NCBI GenBank assembly: GCA_019915135.1
Contig: JAHLMK010000014.1
Location: 1,178,001 to 1,242,000, forward strand
Source: Strobilurus pachycystidiatus
Lineage: Eukaryota > Basidiomycota > Agaricomycetes > Agaricales > Physalacriaceae
DNA: 64,000 nucleotides
Reading direction: 5' to 3'
The stretch's first letter is position 1. The number at the start of each line of letters is the position of its first letter. Below the pieces are notes generated by a model, which searched no databases, was not told the origin of the DNA, and saw only the letters and a list, made by a program, of their open reading frames with translations. Positions 45,471 to 55,546 of the stretch are shown piece after piece. The translations under genes were made by a program, and so were the position numbers.

Positions 45471-46077
45471 TTAAGCAACCGTGAGCTTCCCCGACGCGCT
45501 CATCACCGGAAACACCGCATCCACATCGGCCGCACTGACTCCACACAATCGCGGCTCAGAGAACGACGGCCCGCGCCAATGGTTGACGACAGTCAGCTTA
45601 CGCAGACAGGGCCACAACGCGATGACCGTATCCAGCGCGAGCCAGTTGTCAACGAACTTTTCCAGATCGTCCTGCACCGAAAACTGCACCAACTGGAGGG
45701 TACACTCCTCTATTGCCACATCGCCTCTATGCCTACCAAAGGAGTCGACTAGCCACTCGATCCACCGTTTCGGAGCGGGCATCTCTTCGCTTGAACTGCT
45801 CGTCGACTCGATCTTGAAATCAACCGACTGCAAACGTGTCAGGTCAACTAGCTCTGATAGCGACTCTGCAGATGGGCGAATGAGTAGGGACGTCTCAGCG
45901 TTGGGATAAAACGCACCGTTGAGATAGATGTTGAGTGCAAGATGTCTCAACGTATCCCTGTTCTGGATCAACACCTCCTCCGTCGTTTCAATGACGCTGG
46001 AATCCCCGACGACATAGCACATGCTAACGTGAATCTGTAATCGGTTGAGATGATCGAACCTGATCAAGTCCTGCGAT
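45471..46077 (-). pseudogene. 3' half of an F-box/LRR gene, cut off by a retroelement
   Basis: The minus strand encodes about 200 residues of LRR-like C terminus (FDHLNRLQIHV, TLRHLALNIYL, LTRLQSVDFKI, CLRKLTVVNHW) ending at 45471. Upstream it begins abruptly at a (TCTA)n tract, and the N-terminal F-box half of such a protein lies on the same strand beyond the reverse transcriptase (48.8-49.64 kb). Together the two halves would have the size of a normal F-box/LRR protein, so this is best read as the 3' half of the interrupted gene. It has no start of its own. Confidence 0.75.
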
Positions 46078-48850
46078 GGATAGATAGATAGATAGATATA
46101 TTTTAACGTGCATCTAGCCCCTAAAGAACACAGCACGGTCCGTACTACAATAAATACATGCTACGGTACCGAACCCAACTACCACCTAACTGATTTGAAG
46201 CAGCCCCCGTAGGGTAAGTCCTAACAATGCTCAGTGGTAGGGGGTGACATTTAGATAACCATACTGCCATACGGCGGTTCTCGCTAGTGCATTTCACGGG
46301 TGCATCAAAACCCTGCTGGAAAAAACCCCTCACAATCGCGGCGCATGAGAAAACCTCACTCGAGGACAAAGATCAAGGCCAGCGTTGGAGAGGGAAAAAT
46401 TCATTACAGGGAAAGCTACCGGGACGCAATACACTGGACGCAACCACCAGATGTATATCATTCACTGGTACCATTCCGGTACATACATAGGAACATCACG
46501 GACAAGTTCAGACACCTCGTAAACGAACGCTGCTATGTGCGGTATAAGATTGTCATATTCCATCACCATCAGCCACCAACCCAGCGGCGTATGCGCGCGA
46601 CCTATGAGCGCGGGGTATGCATTCCACACTGCTAACAGCAAGATGCTTCTTCGCTCGACAATCTCGGGGTGGGTGCATTCCATGATGACATGAAGCTCGT
46701 CTTCGACGTCGTCTCCGCACATGCGACAAAGCCTCCAGACTCTTGGTATTGGATCTCTCCATCCCGGTGGCTTTGGGAACCACTTTGCAGCCTCGACGCC
46801 TAGGGAATGAGATCCAGTTACCAGGCGAGTCAGCGCAATGCGATGGGCCGGTATACGAGTGAGCAAGTAAGATCGAAAGACAACTGGTGCACCGGACCAT
46901 TTCCCTTTCACTCTCTCCCTTCGTCCTACAGTCATCGGCAGGCGCTGTGCGCCTAACTGCCCAGTAACCCATGCGTCACTTGCCTCGCGTACTGCACCCA
47001 ACAACTGATTGACGCCGTCAACTGTCATGAGGCATTGCAACCAGTCATCAGATCCCTTGACTTGTAGTCTTTGGAGCGCATTGGCAATATCGCTCAACCA
47101 CCCGGGGGCACCATGCCGCCACAACGCCACAAAGGTGCGTAGACAGCGGACGACAAGTCTCGTGTCCGGGAGGTTGAGAAGCTTGCGGAGGAATTTGAGA
47201 GGCCTGAGAGCGCGGGAGAAGCGGAGTGGAACGATGCCAGTCTCAGAGTAGACAATGACAAGACGAGAACGGTCGTGGACATGTAGTATGCGGCGCAGGA
47301 AGTAAACCTCAACGGCCTCCAGTACGGCCAGTGACGCGGGTCGGACGTCAACGGCGAGCTCTGCCGCGTACGTGAGATGCGCCGCTATGCGGGCTTTGTA
47401 GATCACCAGTCCCAGAGCCGGAGGGAGATCACCGAAGTGTTTCTGCAGCCGTAATGCCACATTTGCCGTCTTACGAGCCGTTATGCCCTTCGCGTCGTAC
47501 ATTTTACGAAAGAGACCGCCACTGCGAGAGTGAAACAGAACTCCGAGATACTTGTGTTGGTCAGTCCATTCAATCACCTTGCCCTGGAGATACAATGTGG
47601 GGAGACTGTCTGGGATTGCTCCGAAAACCATCGCCTATGACAACCCATGAATTTGCGGGCTGCACCGACCCATAGGTAACACACCTTTGTCTTAGGTACA
47701 TTGACCATGAAGCCTTTTCGACTGGCATAGGACCCATACTCGTTGAGATGAGCAATAATACCATTTGGGCCGGACCACATCGCACCATCGTCAGCATGCA
47801 GAAGATGATTGATGACGAGATCGTCCATCCGAGTGTCCTCAGGATGAGCAGTAATCTGGAGGTCGCTGGAAACGAAGGTCCATAGGCCCGGTGAAGTTGT
47901 TTCCCCCGTGAGAATACCAATCGTAGTCGCAAACGGCGCAGACACTTTATCGCCAAGACGCACGACGTAACTCATACATCGGTACAACATTCTTAGCCAG
48001 TCAAAGATGGGCCCGCCGGCGCCTTTACGGTAGAGGCCCGACCAGAGTACCCCGTGATTCGTCCAAGGAAAGGCATTGGTGAGATCTGGAAAGACGACAT
48101 ATAGTGTCTTCTTTTCTGCCGCCGCCATCTGGATTGCACACTGAAGAATCCATGGCTTGTTCAGAGCGTCGTACCCTTTACGAAAGCCATTCTGTGTCTC
48201 GGGGATAATGCCGAGCCACTCCATCCATTCCTGTATGCGTATGTCGATGAGGAGAGTGAGCATCTTGAGTATGCACGACTCGAGGCCAATGAGACGATAA
48301 CTGGAAGCGACCTTGGCATCCTTCCCAACTTTGAGAATGCCGATGAGGACGGTAATAAGCCATAGTCGAGGTGCACCTCTCAGCTGGATGCAACGGTTGA
48401 AGAGGTGACAGAGTCGATCGTTGGGAATGCGAAGGAACAGGCCGTAGGTCGTACGATCCCACCCTGCCGCGCCCGAGAGATCCCGCCTCATTTTCTCTTT
48501 AACCGTCTCAATATCGGGCACTGTCCATGGACGGGAAAAGAACTGGTGAGGAGTAGTATCCTCCGTCTCCAGAGGAATGGCATCCGCCTCCATCATCACT
48601 CTTTCCAAAGCTTCGACGTCAAACTCGGCGGGCATCGTCGGCGGCATGCTGAGACGCTCTTCAAATTCATCGGCCATGATCTCGATTGTGATCTGTGGTT
48701 CGCACATCTTGGGGTCTGTTATGTCGCGTACCATGTCCCACATGCTTCCGTCGCCCTTTGACGCTGCACTGACAAAGTCACCCAGCATATCCCATCTCTC
48801 TGCTCTGGTCGCTGAGCGACCTCCATGAGATCCATTGAAAGAGGCGGGCA
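46078..48850 (-). mobile_element. non-LTR retrotransposon-type reverse transcriptase insertion
   Basis: Between the two halves of the F-box gene lies a reverse transcriptase with non-LTR character: no LTRs, an RT domain followed by a zf-RVT-like Cys/His motif (CRMCGDDVEDELHVIMEC), about 360 bases of 3' non-coding sequence, and a simple-sequence (TCTA)n tail at 46079-46103 (written on the minus strand), typical of LINE 3' ends. The 5' boundary is not sharp (about 48780-48890) and no target duplication could be recognised, so 5' truncation is likely. It also contains a spliceosomal-type intron (see the gene entry). Confidence 0.72.
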
Positions 48851-49640
48851 CTTCCTCCTCCTCTCCATCGAGCAAGACTCCGACTCGTGGACGCGGGATA
48901 GCAATGCGGGGAAGAGAAGTTGATGGGAACTCCCTGTTCAGCAGCCGCAGGAAGAGATATTTGCCACCGGAAACCAAGAGTGTATCTAGATGCAACTCTG
49001 GAACACGGGGGTAAAGCGACAGGTCAGAGTTGCTAGCACAGGTGATCATTCCGAGGGAAAGGTTCGTAATCTGGGGGCATTCGCTGAGTAACGCGAAGAG
49101 CTCGAATGCGGAGCCGAAGGGCATGTGCAAAGATATGAGTGTCGGACGGTGGAGGAGATTGATCAAACTGTCGCGGACGGCATTGGGGCAGTGCGTAATG
49201 AGTGGGTGCATGAGATAGTTGGTGAACATGAATTTCTCGACGCCGGTGAGCCCATTGATGATGAAGGGCAGGTAACGATACCAGACCTTGGAATCTCGGC
49301 TCTGGAGAAAGCACGAAGGCGCGTCTAGGAGGGCTTTGTAGCGCCAGTAATCTCCGTGGATCTTCAAGGTAAAGTTCCGGACGTATGACAGGAGGTGCGG
49401 TGCCTTCTTCACCGCCTTGTACAGCGGCCGGATATCGGGTCTGATGCGTACCGTCTCCCGACATGGCGGAATGCGCGACTTGGAGCGCACGTAGACGGGG
49501 ATTGTGAGATCCCTGAACAGTACCCGCTGCATCCGAGGTCTCCAGGATTGGCAGACCCGCGCGCAGGCATGCACAGTAGCTCGATCATCGTGAATATGTT
49601 CGAGGACGAGATCGAGAAGCTCGGTCGGAAGTTCCTGCAT
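46462..49640 (-). CDS. chimeric F-box :: reverse transcriptase gene
   Basis: ATG 49640 opens an F-box (MQELPTELLDLVLEHI...CARVCQSWRP) and LRR-type residues to about 260. The same frame then runs into reverse transcriptase: WDMVRDITDPK, PWTVPDIETVKEKMRRDLSGA, SYRLIGLESCILKMLTLLID, TQNGFRKGYDAL, VVFPDLTNAFPWTN, GILTGETTSP and the catalytic HADD (in place of YADD) in LLHADDGAMW. After VPKTK a 50-nt GT-AG intron (47684-47635) joins in phase to AMVFGAIPDSLP, and the protein ends after a zf-RVT-like motif at 46462, 1042 codons in all. HADD is, as far as I know, common to this Agaricomycete RT family. A spliceosomal intron inside an RT frame is unusual for a self-copying element. Whether the fusion is transcribed from the F-box promoter is unknown. 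Alternatively the two parts are an accidental in-frame join in a dead gene. Confidence 0.75.
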
Positions 49641-50529
49641 TGTCTGCAAAGACAAATAAGACAGAAGACAAAGGGCGTCCAATTAAGCGCACGTTTGCAC
49701 GTCTGGCCCGACAAGAAACGGGAAATTCTGGCAAAGACAGCTCATTAATAACGATCAGCGCTGGTGTTCAGGTCAAATAAGAAACGCACAACAAAAATTC
49801 CTTTGCCGTTCTACAGCATGCTCCAGCTTATAGCACCTCCTTGGGTCCTCACTGTTGCCTGTGGCACCAAGGACGGAGACACGTCGAGTTGGTAGTTGAT
49901 GGACAAGAGCAGACACGGTGAGCGTTATGTGAGAGGTACATATGTAGATGTCACGACCATTTCAAATATTTAGCTGCGCCACAAATGATGACTGCGAATG
50001 TAGATGGGCCGCGCAGCCGCTGATCCTCCTTCCTCAATTGGTACAAGTCCAATAAATTCTTAGTATTGCTTCTGTTTCATAGCATCTTCATTCCTTCTTC
50101 CCGTCCAGCTGAGATTCAATTCGAATTTGATGGCATTCACACTTCCCTAACACCACATCATGTTACAAAGATGAAAGAAACCTCGATAGAAATCACAGGT
50201 GGTACATAGAACGGTGCGCGATCATACGTTGATCATGTCTCTAGAAATGGCCAAATCCATCATCATTAGGACGAGTTCCTTACTCTGCCTCTCAGTCACA
50301 TTTCCATCTCTGCACCGTCGCAAGACCTCTTCAGACTCCAAATCAAGCGCTTTGAACCCTTGTCCAGAGATCTTCATCTTTGAAGCAAAGTCCTTCATCG
50401 CCTTGCACAGGTGCTTGTGGGGCCCAAGGTCCTTGCCCCACGCCTGCTTTTGGCATACCGACGAGCAATTTCGGAGTACCTACCAGCCGATCTGGCTGAC
50501 CTGGTGAGAGCTATTATTCTCGCTCTAAT
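49641..50529. other. intergenic, F-box promoter side and decayed P450 sequence
   Basis: The part next to 49641 is upstream of the F-box start. From about 50250 the sequence may be decayed P450 coding sequence leading into the fragment at 50530, but it is too degraded to align by eye. Confidence 0.4.
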
Positions 50530-51141
50530 ACTACGCTACATCCTGATAAAGAACACGACGAACATCGAAAAATTGAAGCATCTTTATGCTTGCATCTATG
50601 AAGGCATGCGACTCATATGTTTGTCGTCGTTTCTTCTCTCCCATGGCCAGTTCACTCTGGCTCAATGAATTGCACAGCGCCAGTAAACCAACTTCCTCGA
50701 ACTGTCACCCAAGACACCCTTATCCACAGTACACGTCCCAGAGAGAGGGACATATACTTGCGCCGAGGAACACTTGCTATTGTCGATATGTTCTCAGTTA
50801 GTGCGTCGACGTCTTTAATGTTACCAACAGTAACTGACGCCACATTTACATTAGCCCACAACCCCAACGACTACCCCGAGCCCGAATCGTTCATTCCCTT
50901 GCGATGGTACGATAAACCCGAGAACGACATACCCATCATGTTCGGGGCGGGTCCGCGAGTTTGCATCGGACGTAAATTTGCCATGACGGAGATGGTTGTA
51001 TTTCTGGTGCATCTGTTCAAGGAATGGAGGCTTGAGACACCTGAAGATGGTCTGGCACAGATCTTGAAGGAAGCCGCGTGGAACAGGACTACGTTTACGC
51101 TGCAATCGGTTCCGCTGAAGGTTGTTCGAAGGGTTGACTAA
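50530..51141 (+). pseudogene. cytochrome P450 C-terminal fragment
   Basis: Only the last third of a P450 is present: the K-helix ACIYEGMRL (E..R) near 50590, a degraded stretch, then RRGTLAIVDMFS, a GT-AG intron (about 50788-50854), AHNPNDYPEPESFIPLRWYD and the heme loop FGAGPRVCIGRKFA, ending LKVVRRVD at 51141. The heme Cys and the ExxR pair survive, but the N-terminal anchor, I-helix and oxygen-binding motif are absent upstream, and the frame is disturbed between the K-helix and RRGTLA. It is a relic of a different P450 family from the gene at 6619 (FGAGPRVCIGR versus FGFGRRICSGR). Confidence 0.8.
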
Positions 51142-51344
51142 TAGTAATAGTACACGATGTTTGGAAGGAAGTAAGTACAATGCTGTTGATAGAGATGTCG
51201 CATAAAACGGGGGGTAAGAGTAAATATGTCGCGTCGAGAAAGAAGAATACTAGTACAATGGTTTTTATAGAGATGTCGAAAGAAACGGGGGGGGGAAATC
51301 AATATGACATGGCGAGAAAGAAGAATATCCACGTAAATGAAGCA

Positions 51345-52550
51345 TTAGCGCCCAACTGGGTATGGGTAGCGCATATTTTCCTGCGGCGGCGGACCCCCAT
51401 AGATGTAGTTCGGCTGCTGGTGACCATAATCCCCAGGATATACCGCCCGCCGACCTGTTCCATTCTCCACCATGATCACTGGTCCGGGATCTTCACGCGT
51501 CAAGTCAAACGGCTCAACGCTATACCACGTCGATCGCGAGGGCGCCCTCTTGATCGACCTCCTGCCTCTCCTCCTCTCCTCATACTCGTGGTTCTCGACG
51601 GTCAAGCGATGTATGGGCTCTCCCGGGACGAAATCCGCGGTGATGCGATCCGCCATCCACGGGAGATCGTTCAGCGTGCGGAAATAATCGTGCATGCGGC
51701 CGAGGAAGACCTTGAAGGTGGACATCTCGCCTGGAGGCGGAGGTTCCATCTTGGCGTAGTCGGATGCAGGGCGAAGTTGGGGGCTCGCGTGAACGGGACT
51801 CCCAGGGTGGATGTGAGTGATTTCGTGCCCAACGGCTGTGGTGCCTTCGAGAGTCATGTCATGCCCGAGGGTCGTTGGAGGTGCGGGAGTGGGAGAGTAT
51901 ATAGGTTCCTCCATTGCGCGAGGACGTATGGAGACCGATGGCGGTGCAGTCATGACGGGAGGAGGGATTACAGGTTCTAGACCCCGAGAGCGCACGCTGG
52001 GTGTAGGACGCACACTACCAGCGGCGTAAACAGCATTATCCAGAGGTCGGGAACGCACGCTGCCAGACGGCTGGTATATGTAATCACCGCGTACGCTGAC
52101 AGGGACTGGACTGGCGAGCCGCTGAGTCATGGGCGCTGCAGCAGGCATAGGAAGAGGCATCTGCGACGAGGATGCCGATTCGGAGTCGGTGTGTTCAGAG
52201 GGAGGAGGCCTCTGCATGCCAAACAACTTCTTAAAGTTCCATCCGCCTACAAAGCCAGGCGCGTGGTTGCCACGAGGCGGCGAAGATGCATTTTGCCCTT
52301 CGTTCATGCCGCCATAGGCATGGAAAGATTCCTCAGGGTTTACACCAAAGACGTCGTCTGCACCAACAGGCGCAGGTCGATTGGATGGGCCTGGTGTGGG
52401 TGGGTGGTAAATCGGACTTTGATGCTGCACGCTGGCATCTCTGCTACGATGACTGCGATGGCTGCGATGAGATCTGGGTGAGCGAGGATTGGAGATCCTC
52501 CGAGCCATCAAAGGGGACCGCTGGTCGTTGGAATGTCGTTCGTCGTGCAT
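51345..52550 (-). CDS. Pro/Ser/Arg-rich disordered protein, unknown function
   Basis: A single-exon frame of 401 codons from ATG 52550. It starts MHDERHSNDQRSPLMARR and has an SHRSHRSHRSR repeat. Repeated short motifs follow (GSVRSRPLDN, GSVRPTPSVRSRGLE, VSIRPRAMEE). One more ordered patch lies near residue 280, STFKVFLGRMHDYFRTLNDLPWMADRITADFVPGE, which looks like a helical domain and is probably the conserved core. The C terminus is Pro/Tyr/Gly-rich (YIYGGPPPQENMRYPYP). No signal peptide or membrane helix. Function not recognised. Upstream in-frame starts exist, but 52550 is the first ATG after which the composition is uniform. Confidence 0.65.
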   Translation of the reverse strand: MHDERHSNDQRSPLMARRISNPRSPRSHRSHRSHRSRDASVQHQSPIYHPPTPGPSNRPAPVGADDVFGVNPEESFHAYGGMNEGQNASSPPRGNHAPGFVGGWNFKKLFGMQRPPPSEHTDSESASSSQMPLPMPAAAPMTQRLASPVPVSVRGDYIYQPSGSVRSRPLDNAVYAAGSVRPTPSVRSRGLEPVIPPPVMTAPPSVSIRPRAMEEPIYSPTPAPPTTLGHDMTLEGTTAVGHEITHIHPGSPVHASPQLRPASDYAKMEPPPPGEMSTFKVFLGRMHDYFRTLNDLPWMADRITADFVPGEPIHRLTVENHEYEERRRGRRSIKRAPSRSTWYSVEPFDLTREDPGPVIMVENGTGRRAVYPGDYGHQQPNYIYGGPPPQENMRYPYPVGR

Positions 52551-52849
52551 GGTCGTGAAGGGTAGGACGTGGTACGGAGACAAGTTATATTGGTGAGAAC
52601 GACGGTCATATTCAATTGTCCAAATCGAGACACTCAGGGTCAGAAAGCGGCCAGAAAGCGGCAATGACTGACCGTTCCGCTATTCTAAGGCTGTACGTTG
52701 TGCTCTATCCAAGTAAGAAAAACTGTCAAAATGATTCGAATGTACTGGCGTGTATGATCTTGAACGATCTGATGCATGAATCCTTTCGAGTTGATTGAGT
52801 AGGCAAAGTTGCGCCACAAACTCCATTGGCAGATCTGATTTTCACGTGC

Positions 52850-52949
52850 GACTCCATAGCTCAGTGGTTTAGAGCATGCGATTGCAGTCCTGGAAGTTGC
52901 CACTCTACAGTATATCGCAGGGTCCCGTGTTCAAATCACGGTGGGGTCT
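52850..52949 (+). tRNA. tRNA-Cys (anticodon GCA), with intron
   Basis: A full cloverleaf can be drawn: acceptor GACTCCA (52850-52856) with TGGGGTC (52942-52948, one G-U); D-stem GCTC/GAGC; anticodon stem TGCGA (52877-52881) with TCGCA (52915-52919); loop TTGCAG with anticodon GCA at 52884-52886; T-stem CCGTG/CACGG around TTCAAAT. A 26-nt intron (52888-52913) sits at the canonical position one base after the anticodon-adjacent purine (37/38), as expected for eukaryotic nuclear tRNA genes, and would be removed by the tRNA splicing endonuclease. The LTR retrotransposon begins 131 bases downstream. Confidence 0.96.
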
Positions 52950-53079
52950 TGAAGTTAACATTCGTGATGATCACCTTCTTTTTGCCACCATTGCCAAAAT
53001 TAGACAAATACATTTACTCAGTGGCGAGCAGGGAGCGGGAGCCCAGAGCCTGCTCAGTACTCAGTGCTATGTGCTTATT

Positions 53080-53511
53080 TGTTAAAGATATCGAGTAAAT
53101 CGGAAGATTTGTTAGTTCGGCAAGTCGATGCCGAAGTCGAGGGTTCGATCGTGTATCGAAGTAATGTTGAGATTTAAATGAAGAGCACGTTTCGTTACGT
53201 GCACGAGAATCAGACGGGAGAGATGAGACGAGAAATGAGAATGAATTGAGAAGGTAATCGAGATGAAACAGTATACGGAATATGTGTGTCTAGTTGTGGG
53301 CATGAAAATAGGTAAGTCATGGGGATGTTACACCCAAGCATTTATAGTACATAAGGCAGTGCAACCGAAGGCTGTACTGACGCGTAAGTGCTAAATATCG
53401 TAAGAGTCATGAAGCAAAGAATAAGAAAGAATTTGGAGGAATATTACGCGTTGAGCAGAAGGCCGGGATGCCGGCGGCAGTGCGTGTCTGAAGTACGCCT
53501 CATCCATAACA
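53080..53511 (-). repeat. 3' LTR of the Ty3/Gypsy element
   Basis: 432 bases, TG...CA ends within the 5-base inverted repeat TGTTA/TAACA. It appears identical to 63360-63791 over its whole length. Preceded on the plus strand by TTATT. Confidence 0.96.
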
Positions 53512-53539
53512 TAGCCCCCCCAGCGTAATATTACTCTGC

Positions 53540-55194
53540 TCAGGAACGCTCAAGGCCTCGAACAAAACGGCGCTTCAGGCGCGGAGCAGCTTCCGTGTCG
53601 CGATCGATCCTTCCGAAGACCGATCCTGGCTCGCGCAACGCGATAATGATCGTGTCGTCCGAGTCGTACGCTAGTAGGCTCTCGCAGGATGAAGAGGATA
53701 CCGACTGCAAGCTCGGCAATGAGCCGGAACTCGACGCGTGACCTGCTTGGTACGGGATGTTGTCGTCAAGGCGGCGCAGATAAGTCGGTTTGTCGATGAG
53801 TGACTCTTCAGAATAGTTGCTGTAAGCGTCGTCGGACAGGCGCCTACAGCGCATTCGCAAAGACGCCCCGAACCTTTCTTGATTGAATCTGTATACGCAG
53901 TCAGCACCATATCGATCTGCAGAGATCTTTTTAGGCACCTAAAAACTTCCTCCTCATCTGACGAGTATTCCGAATGAGCGTCGTCTCGTTCAGGCAAGGT
54001 ACCGAGTATCGGGCTCGGGGACTGGGCTAGAATATGCCCGATATCCAAGATGGACAATTGGAGACGGTCCGAAGAAGGGAGGTTGCGAGGATGGTAATAT
54101 AATGGGTCGTTTGCCGGGGAGGTCTGGACTGACCGAGCTGCGTTGCATCGCATGGACCAACTATCCTCGTCGCTGTCTGCATCGGGACTGTCAAGGCTGG
54201 AAGGCATGTCCTCGTCTCTGGAGAACAGCAATGATCGCTCGGGCTCATCGTCACTGATAGACAGGTGTTCCGTCCCGAGAACGACATGTTCGTAGCCCTC
54301 GGCTAGAGGAAGACGGTTGTAGATTGGCTCCCAGAATGGTGAGGCAGGGGAATTGGAAGGTGGTAAACAGACGATGCCCGTGGAAGGGGAAGGCGAAGGA
54401 GGCCGATTCTTAGCTCCTGAGAATATGGGAGTGCAAGTCTCGGTAGTATACCCTCCTAGCGCTAAGCGGAGGTATTCGACGGAAACACCCTGACGAGCGG
54501 CTTCAATATGCACGGCGTATGGTGATAGATACCACATGAAATCTATGCTCCGCCAAGCTTGGCTGTTCGGGAGTGTCCAGAGATGATAGAGGTCGCCGGC
54601 GATACTGTACTCCAGAAGGATAGCCAAACCGACAATCATACGGCGCATGGATTCACGAACGCGGTTCTCGTGCGCGAGCAAGGTGTCGAGTGAATCCCAA
54701 GTTAGCTCCTTTCATCGGTTGAGCGCCTTGTTTCGTTGAGAGTAAAGGCGTCTTACCAAGAATACCATCCGAATGCACAGTCCTGCAGCACAGAGCATGG
54801 CTTCGAAATCCTCCATCCTCATCGGTCCTTCGTTGGTATTGAGGTTAAACAGTAGGCGCGACATTTCGAGCAACGTTCCCACTGTCCAAGAACTTGTTAG
54901 TACAAGTAGACAAGAAGGAGTGTCGCGGAACTAACGCAAGAAACAGAAGGCTTGTAGTACGGCGATTCGGCGTCCGTAAACAATGAAGAAATTGCCGTCG
55001 CGCTCACGAATGTCCCCATCAGAAAGATCGTCGAGCGCCGGCTCAACAATAGTGGACATGACATTGATGAGGTTTGGAGAGGATATAGTCGAGAGTCGTC
55101 GGTACAAGGGGTCGTCAAACTCGAGGGGAGTGGGAGCAATAGAGCGTATATGTGCTGGGAAGTTTGGTATGTTGTAGGGGGTGAATGAAGCCAT
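53540..55194 (-). CDS. extra gene inside the LTR element, between pol and 3' LTR, unknown function
   Basis: Four exons (55194-54936, 54881-54757, 54705-53939, 53888-53540) with GT-AG introns of 54, 51 and 50 nt close exactly to 499 codons. The protein starts MASFTPYNIPNFPAHIRSIA and has three hydrophobic helical stretches (VLQAFCFLLGTLLEMSRLLF, AMLCAAGLCIRMVFLL, MIVGLAILLEYSIAGDLY). An ordered region follows (WRSIDFMWYLSPYAVHIEAA), then a long Ser/Pro/Asp-rich half with acidic clusters (SDDEPERS, DADSDEDSW, YSSDEEEVF) and a basic tail (RLKRRFVRGLERS). There is no signal peptide and no fusion-peptide or furin-like site, so it is not a classical envelope protein. It lies on the pol strand in the position that env occupies in retroviruses. 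Introns survive because full-length genomic RNA is packaged unspliced. It is not recognised as any known family; it could be a captured host gene or an accessory gene of this lineage. Confidence 0.78.
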
Positions 55195-55546
55195 GATTAG
55201 TACTGAAATTCGGTAGTCCTTAAATACCGAATCTCGGCTGAGTACGATTGTAGAGCCGTGTACGCGTAACCGCTCTGTCAAGCTGACGAGGTACGTCCTG
55301 TCCGTACAAGCAGCACTTTGTCAATTCAGATGGGCAACGCGCTTGGGATAAGACGCGTGTTCAGGGAAAGCTCCCGTGATGATCGACTCGATGCGGATGA
55401 GACCTCTTCATTAATTCCCCTTTTAGTCTGGACCTTGTCGTGACTGGTCTTGCATGTTAGTATAGATACCTATAAATCTAGAAATCGAAATAATGTCTTT
55501 TATGATTATCTGTTGGCCTGTGTGATTCCGGAAAAAGGGTGTGACT

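Noticed and set aside
45471..46136. Independent intact gene
   Set aside because: The first codons of the open frame derive from the (TCTA)n tail of the retroelement; the conserved part starts abruptly and matches the missing 3' half of the interrupted F-box gene.
50199..50529. Upstream exons of a functional P450 at 50.2-51.1 kb
   Set aside because: No I-helix AG.[DE]T[ST] motif or membrane anchor could be found in any frame; the region is too degraded to be coding.
53112..53303. 63-codon frame found twice (also at 63392-63583)
   Set aside because: Both copies lie inside the identical LTRs; the duplication reflects the LTR repeat, not a conserved gene.
53540..55194. Classical envelope glycoprotein
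   Set aside because: Position fits, but there is no signal peptide, no furin-type site, no obvious fusion peptide or C-terminal anchor; only the position is env-like.
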